From contig JAFYJD010000026.1 of assembly GCA_017538255.1 (NCBI GenBank), forward strand, positions 1 through 60,584: a DNA stretch of 60,584 nt, given 5' to 3'. This DNA comes from Clostridia bacterium (lineage in GTDB: Bacteria > Bacillota > Clostridia > Christensenellales > CAG-138). The position numbers were made by a program, and so were the translations under genes. Shown piece after piece: positions 57,566 to 60,584 of this stretch (its first letter is position 1; each line of letters starts with the position of its first letter). Under the pieces are notes generated by a model. It had not been told where the DNA came from, made no database searches, and saw nothing but the letters and a program-made list of their open reading frames with translations.

Positions 57566-59092
57566 TTATTCCTCCACGGTGGCAGCCTTCCCCGCTGCGG
57601 GCTCCGCTTCCAGCACCGTTTCCACGACCGCCTTCGCATCGCCCTGCACGGTCAGGTTGCGATTTACCTTTGCATCGTATGTTTCGGCCTTCATAATGTC
57701 CACAAGGTCGAGCCCCGTCACTTCTTTCATCGTTTCGATGGTGCGGGCGAGCACGCTCGGCACGAAGCCGCCCATAGTATCCACGCCGCTTGCGCCGTGA
57801 CCGCCGTCGATGATCGTCACCTTGTCGATGGACTCAAGGGGCTTGGCGATCGACGCCGCCATCTCGGGCAGAGCCTTCACGATCATTTCCATCATAGCGG
57901 CCTTGCCGTACTTCTGCATAGCGTCCGCTTTACGCTCAAGCGCTTCGGCTTCCGCGATGCCTCGGGCTTCGATAGCCTTTGCCTCCGCCTCGCCGACGGC
58001 ACGGATGCCCGCCGCTTCCTGCGTTTTTGCGAACAACTCCGCCTCCGCCTGCACGCGGCGCGCTTCGGCCTCCTTCTCGCGCTCGAACTTCTCGGCCTCC
58101 GCTCTGCGCTGCCTCTCAAAAAGTTCCGCTTCCGCTTTCTGCTGACGGGCGAATTTCTCCGCCTCCGCCTTCTTCTTGATCTCGGCCTCAAGCGTTTGCT
58201 CGGTCACTTCGACGTCCTTGCGCTTCAGTTCGATCTCGCGCTCCTGGCGCGCGATGTTCGCGTTCGCCGTCGCAACCTCGATGGTTTTGCGCTGTTCCTG
58301 CTGCTGGATCTCGTACGCGGCGTCGGCCTCGGCCTGCTTTACATCGCTTGCGCGTTTGAGTTCCGCTTCACGGATGCGAAGTTCGTTCTTGCGTGCGGCG
58401 ATCTCGGTCTGTGCCGCGACCTGCGCTTCGTTGGCAACGCGCTTTGCCTCGGCTTCCGCTATCGCCACGTCGCGCTCGGCCTGCGCCTTTGCGATCGACG
58501 CGTCCTTCTGGATCTGGCTCATATTGTCCTGACCGAGGGCGACGATGAGCCCCTTTTCGTCCTCGATCTTCTGGATATTGCAGGAGATTATCTCAACGCC
58601 CAGCGCGTTCATATCCGTCTGCGCCTTTTCCTGAACTTCGTCGCCGAACTTTTTGCGGTCGGTATTGAGTTCCTTCAGTTTAACGGTGCCGATGATCTCG
58701 CGCATATTGCCCTGGAGCGAATCCGTCAGCGCCAGCGCTATCGCGTCCTCCGACATATTAAGGAAGTTCTTCATCGCGATCTTGATGCCCTCGGGATCGG
58801 TCTTGAGGCGCACCTTGGCGACCGCATCGATATCCACGCCGATAAAATCGAGCGTCGGTACATAGCCGTTCGTCTTGATATCGATGCTGATCTGCTTCAA
58901 AACGAGGGTGTCCTTCCTCTCGAGGAACGGGAGTTTGATTCCCGAACGACCGATCAGGATCTTGGGGGTCTTTTTAACGCCCGAGATGATGTACGCTTTG
59001 TCGGGCGGAGCCTTTACATATCCGCTGATAAGGATCGCTATAACGCTTATCGCCGCGGCCGCGATAAGGCCCATGTAGATGATGTCCGGCAT
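57566..59092 (-). CDS. floT: Flotillin-like protein FloT/YqiK
   Basis: 508 residues. An N-terminal membrane helix (about 6-25) precedes an SPFH/band-7 domain (about 30-200) and a long Ala/Glu/Lys-rich coiled coil with EAEA repeats (about 210-400), then the C-terminal domain. Flotillins form membrane microdomains that gather signalling and transport proteins. AAAGGAG precedes the ATG at 59092. The DUF4177 protein is made from the same mRNA. Confidence 0.93.
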   Translation of the reverse strand: MPDIIYMGLIAAAAISVIAILISGYVKAPPDKAYIISGVKKTPKILIGRSGIKLPFLERKDTLVLKQISIDIKTNGYVPTLDFIGVDIDAVAKVRLKTDPEGIKIAMKNFLNMSEDAIALALTDSLQGNMREIIGTVKLKELNTDRKKFGDEVQEKAQTDMNALGVEIISCNIQKIEDEKGLIVALGQDNMSQIQKDASIAKAQAERDVAIAEAEAKRVANEAQVAAQTEIAARKNELRIREAELKRASDVKQAEADAAYEIQQQEQRKTIEVATANANIARQEREIELKRKDVEVTEQTLEAEIKKKAEAEKFARQQKAEAELFERQRRAEAEKFEREKEAEARRVQAEAELFAKTQEAAGIRAVGEAEAKAIEARGIAEAEALERKADAMQKYGKAAMMEMIVKALPEMAASIAKPLESIDKVTIIDGGHGASGVDTMGGFVPSVLARTIETMKEVTGLDLVDIMKAETYDAKVNRNLTVQGDAKAVVETVLEAEPAAGKAATVEE

Positions 59093-59157
59093 ATTTTTTA
59101 CCACTCCTTTTGTTATTTGAACGCGGCGCGCTGTGCGCTCCGCTGTTCTATGAGTAT

Positions 59158-59186
59158 ATTTTAAACGCAAAAGCAAGTTTTTTCAA
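59158..59186 (-). promoter_or_regulatory. Promoter of the flotillin operon
   Basis: On the minus strand TTGAAA, 17 bases, TAAAAT, about 65 bases before the start. Confidence 0.7.
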
Positions 59187-59262
59187 GGGCAAACGACCGG
59201 ATTGAGGACCACCCAATTCCGCAGAAAGTGCGAAATAGATATGCCTATTTCATGCGCGCTCC

Positions 59263-59291
59263 TTCACAAAAGCGCGATTGTGGTGTATAAT
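59263..59291 (+). promoter_or_regulatory. Promoter of the XRE/ART-like pair
   Basis: TTCACA, 17 bases, TATAAT, about 30 bases before the start; a second TATAAT at 59312-59317 has no clear -35. Confidence 0.6.
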
Positions 59292-59321
59292 TTCATTATT
59301 GTATAATTGAGGGAGAGGGCT

Positions 59322-59810
59322 ATGGGAAAGCGTTCCGTTAAAGAGAACAAGAACATCTATCAAACAAGCCGCGAAAATGCGGGGCTTTCACGCGAGGCCG
59401 CGGAAGCGGCGCTGGGCGTTGTTTCGGCCGACCGCATTGAGCGCATCGAGCGCGACAGAACTATGCCGCATCCCGACGAGGTGCTGGCGATGGAGAAGGG
59501 CTATAAAAACCCCGAATTGTCGAACTATTACTGCACGCATGAGTGCCCGATAGGTATGAAATATGTGCCAAAAGCCAATCTGAAGCCGCTGCCTCAGTTG
59601 ACCGTGGAACTGCTTTCCGCTCTCAACGCAATGGCGGCGGAAAAGGATCGGCTGATCGACATATCGGTCGACGGTCGCGTGAACGGTTTTGAGCGCGAGC
59701 GGTTTGACGGCATACTTAAAAAACTCAATACGCTCGATATTGCGATATCGGGCATGAGGATATGGATAGAACACGCGATGTCAAGCGGCAAAATGGACGA
59801 GGCGGAGTAG
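59322..59810 (+). CDS. XRE-type helix-turn-helix protein, possible antitoxin
   Basis: 162 residues. Residues of about 10-65 form an XRE helix-turn-helix (YQTSRENAGLSREAAEAALG, then ERIERDRTMPHPDEVLAM). A CTHECP motif follows near residue 72, then a helical C-terminal half. GGGAGAGGG precedes the ATG at 59322. The next gene begins five bases after its stop; pairing of an XRE gene with a small ART-like gene is typical of toxin-antitoxin modules, where the first gene would repress the operon and neutralise the second product. Confidence 0.75.
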   Translation: MGKRSVKENKNIYQTSRENAGLSREAAEAALGVVSADRIERIERDRTMPHPDEVLAMEKGYKNPELSNYYCTHECPIGMKYVPKANLKPLPQLTVELLSALNAMAAEKDRLIDISVDGRVNGFERERFDGILKKLNTLDIAISGMRIWIEHAMSSGKMDEAE

Positions 59811-59815
59811 GGCGT

Positions 59816-60373
59816 ATGGAACAGGGGCTCAAACTTTACCACGGCAGCATCCTCGGCGGGCTTGATACGATCCTTGCGAACGCAAAATCGCATACGGACG
59901 GAGGCCGCGTCGCATATTTTACGGCGGACCGCGTGTATGCGCTCGTCTGCTGCCGAAGCAGGGAGGAAAACTTCGTGACGATGGGGCCGAAAGACGGCGT
60001 CCAGCATTACTTTGAGAGGTTTCCGGATCAGTTAAGGATAATGTACGACGGCAAAGAGGGCTTCCTATATTCGCCGCTTGCGACCGATACCTTGAAGAAC
60101 ACGCGGGGCAACTCGTTTGAAAGCCGGGAGGACGTTTCTGTGTTTCAAGCCGAGCATATTTTAAACGTCTATGCCGAGATATTAAACGAGGAAGCCGCCG
60201 GAAACGTGATCATCCACCGTTATTCGGACATCGATCCCGCGGACCAAAAGTATCACGCGAACTATTTCCGCGATCATTTGAACGACCCGATCTTTGCCGA
60301 ATATCGCGAGTTTTTATACAGGCATTTTTCGCCGCTTTGGGATGCCTGCGAAGATCAAGAGTCAGAAGAATGA
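59816..60373 (+). CDS. Possible ADP-ribosyltransferase-fold toxin (DUF3990-like)
   Basis: 185 residues, no signal peptide. LYHGSILGG at residues 6-14, then GGRVAYFTADRVYALVCC, fits the start of ART-fold proteins of the DUF3990 kind, whose His and Tyr bind NAD. The catalytic Glu cannot be placed by eye, and the assignment rests mainly on those two motifs and the XRE partner gene. The start at 59816 lies five bases after the partner's stop, with GGCGGAG in its end as ribosome site. Alternative: an unrelated small protein. Confidence 0.5.
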   Translation: MEQGLKLYHGSILGGLDTILANAKSHTDGGRVAYFTADRVYALVCCRSREENFVTMGPKDGVQHYFERFPDQLRIMYDGKEGFLYSPLATDTLKNTRGNSFESREDVSVFQAEHILNVYAEILNEEAAGNVIIHRYSDIDPADQKYHANYFRDHLNDPIFAEYREFLYRHFSPLWDACEDQESEE

Positions 60374-60412
60374 GGCAACGGGGTGTGCCATTTTCACATA
60401 TTAGTTAAAGCA

Positions 60413-60440
60413 AAAGAGCGGCTCGATTGAGTCGCTCTTT
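60413..60440 (+). terminator. Terminator of the XRE/ART-like pair
   Basis: AAAGAGCG (60413-60420) pairs with CGCTCTTT (60433-60440), with CTC/GAG continuing the stem. The remaining 144 bases to the window end contain no gene that I can support. Confidence 0.75.
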
Positions 60441-60584
60441 GTTTGGGATCCGGCAGCTGCCTATCCTCCCATGCCGTCTCCGGCACAGTACTGTCGGTAG
60501 TATGTGGGCAATGCCGACGATGGTTCGGGATATGTACTTTTCGGGAGCGGATTTTTCGTCAGGACGAAGTTGAAAGAAGTGCGG

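Noticed and set aside
60441..60584. Partial gene at the right edge
   Set aside because: The short frames in this stretch end quickly and have no ribosome site; nothing can be supported.

Overview
The window reads as chromosome of an endospore-forming Firmicute of the class Clostridia, probably a gut species with a fairly GC-rich genome (my estimate by eye). The evidence is a Spo0A, a SpoIVFA/SpoIVFB pair, a SipL-like DUF3794-LysM protein, a T-box leader ahead of thrS, ThyX with dCMP deaminase for thymidylate, flotillin, and ordinary sigma-A promoters (TTGACA-17-TATAAT) ahead of many units. No rRNA, tRNA, CRISPR array, prophage or insertion sequence was seen.

Layout. 0-5.4 kb (+): a lipoprotein, greA, lysS, a second lipoprotein, a GNAT acetyltransferase and a phosphatase. 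5.4-13 kb (-): a YkuE-like phosphoesterase, a ferredoxin and glgB, then the conserved rpmH-rnpA-yidD-yidC-jag-mnmE cluster, here without dnaA beside it. 13-15.7 kb (-): dCMP deaminase, thyX, CPBP protease and an AlkD-like glycosylase. 15.9-20.9 kb: a 1275-residue repeat-rich cell-wall protein divergent from a SnoaL-LytTR regulator. 21-27 kb (-): glgP, then exoA-dapF-dus-DUF89. 27.3-29.7 kb (+): a tandem array of small three-helix membrane paralogues. 29.8-37 kb (-): an acyltransferase, phosphoglucomutase, a giant double Wzz/BY-kinase and an Ig-like membrane protein. 37-39.8 kb (-): a zinc ribbon and T-box-controlled thrS. 40-50 kb (mostly +): pfkA, cca, a coiled-coil/hydrolase chimera, spoIVFA-spoIVFB, AlaX-type editing protein and truA, with two chrA halves on the minus strand. 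50-60.5 kb: a lipoprotein, cyclophilin, spo0A, a DnaA-box cluster, SipL, a zincin-like protein, DUF2500, flotillin-DUF4177, and an XRE/ART-like pair.

How they fit. glgB, glgP, phosphoglucomutase and pfkA make a route from glycogen to glycolysis, though scattered over several operons. The four sporulation genes lie within 10.5 kb. Surface biology is prominent: three lipoproteins, a sortase substrate, a polysaccharide-export kinase, an acyltransferase and the small membrane-protein array.

The most unusual points are: a Spo0A whose phospho-acceptor Asp56 is Glu and whose Asp11 is Gly; two fused Wzz/BY-kinase modules, the first with a degenerate ATP site; the diversified membrane-protein array with near-identical blocks and a truncated copy; six DnaA-box-like 9-mers in 110 bp; the coiled-coil/hydrolase fusion; and the LytTR regulator with 21-bp-spaced direct repeats. 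Everything here was read by eye from sequence. No database search, alignment program or structure prediction was run.
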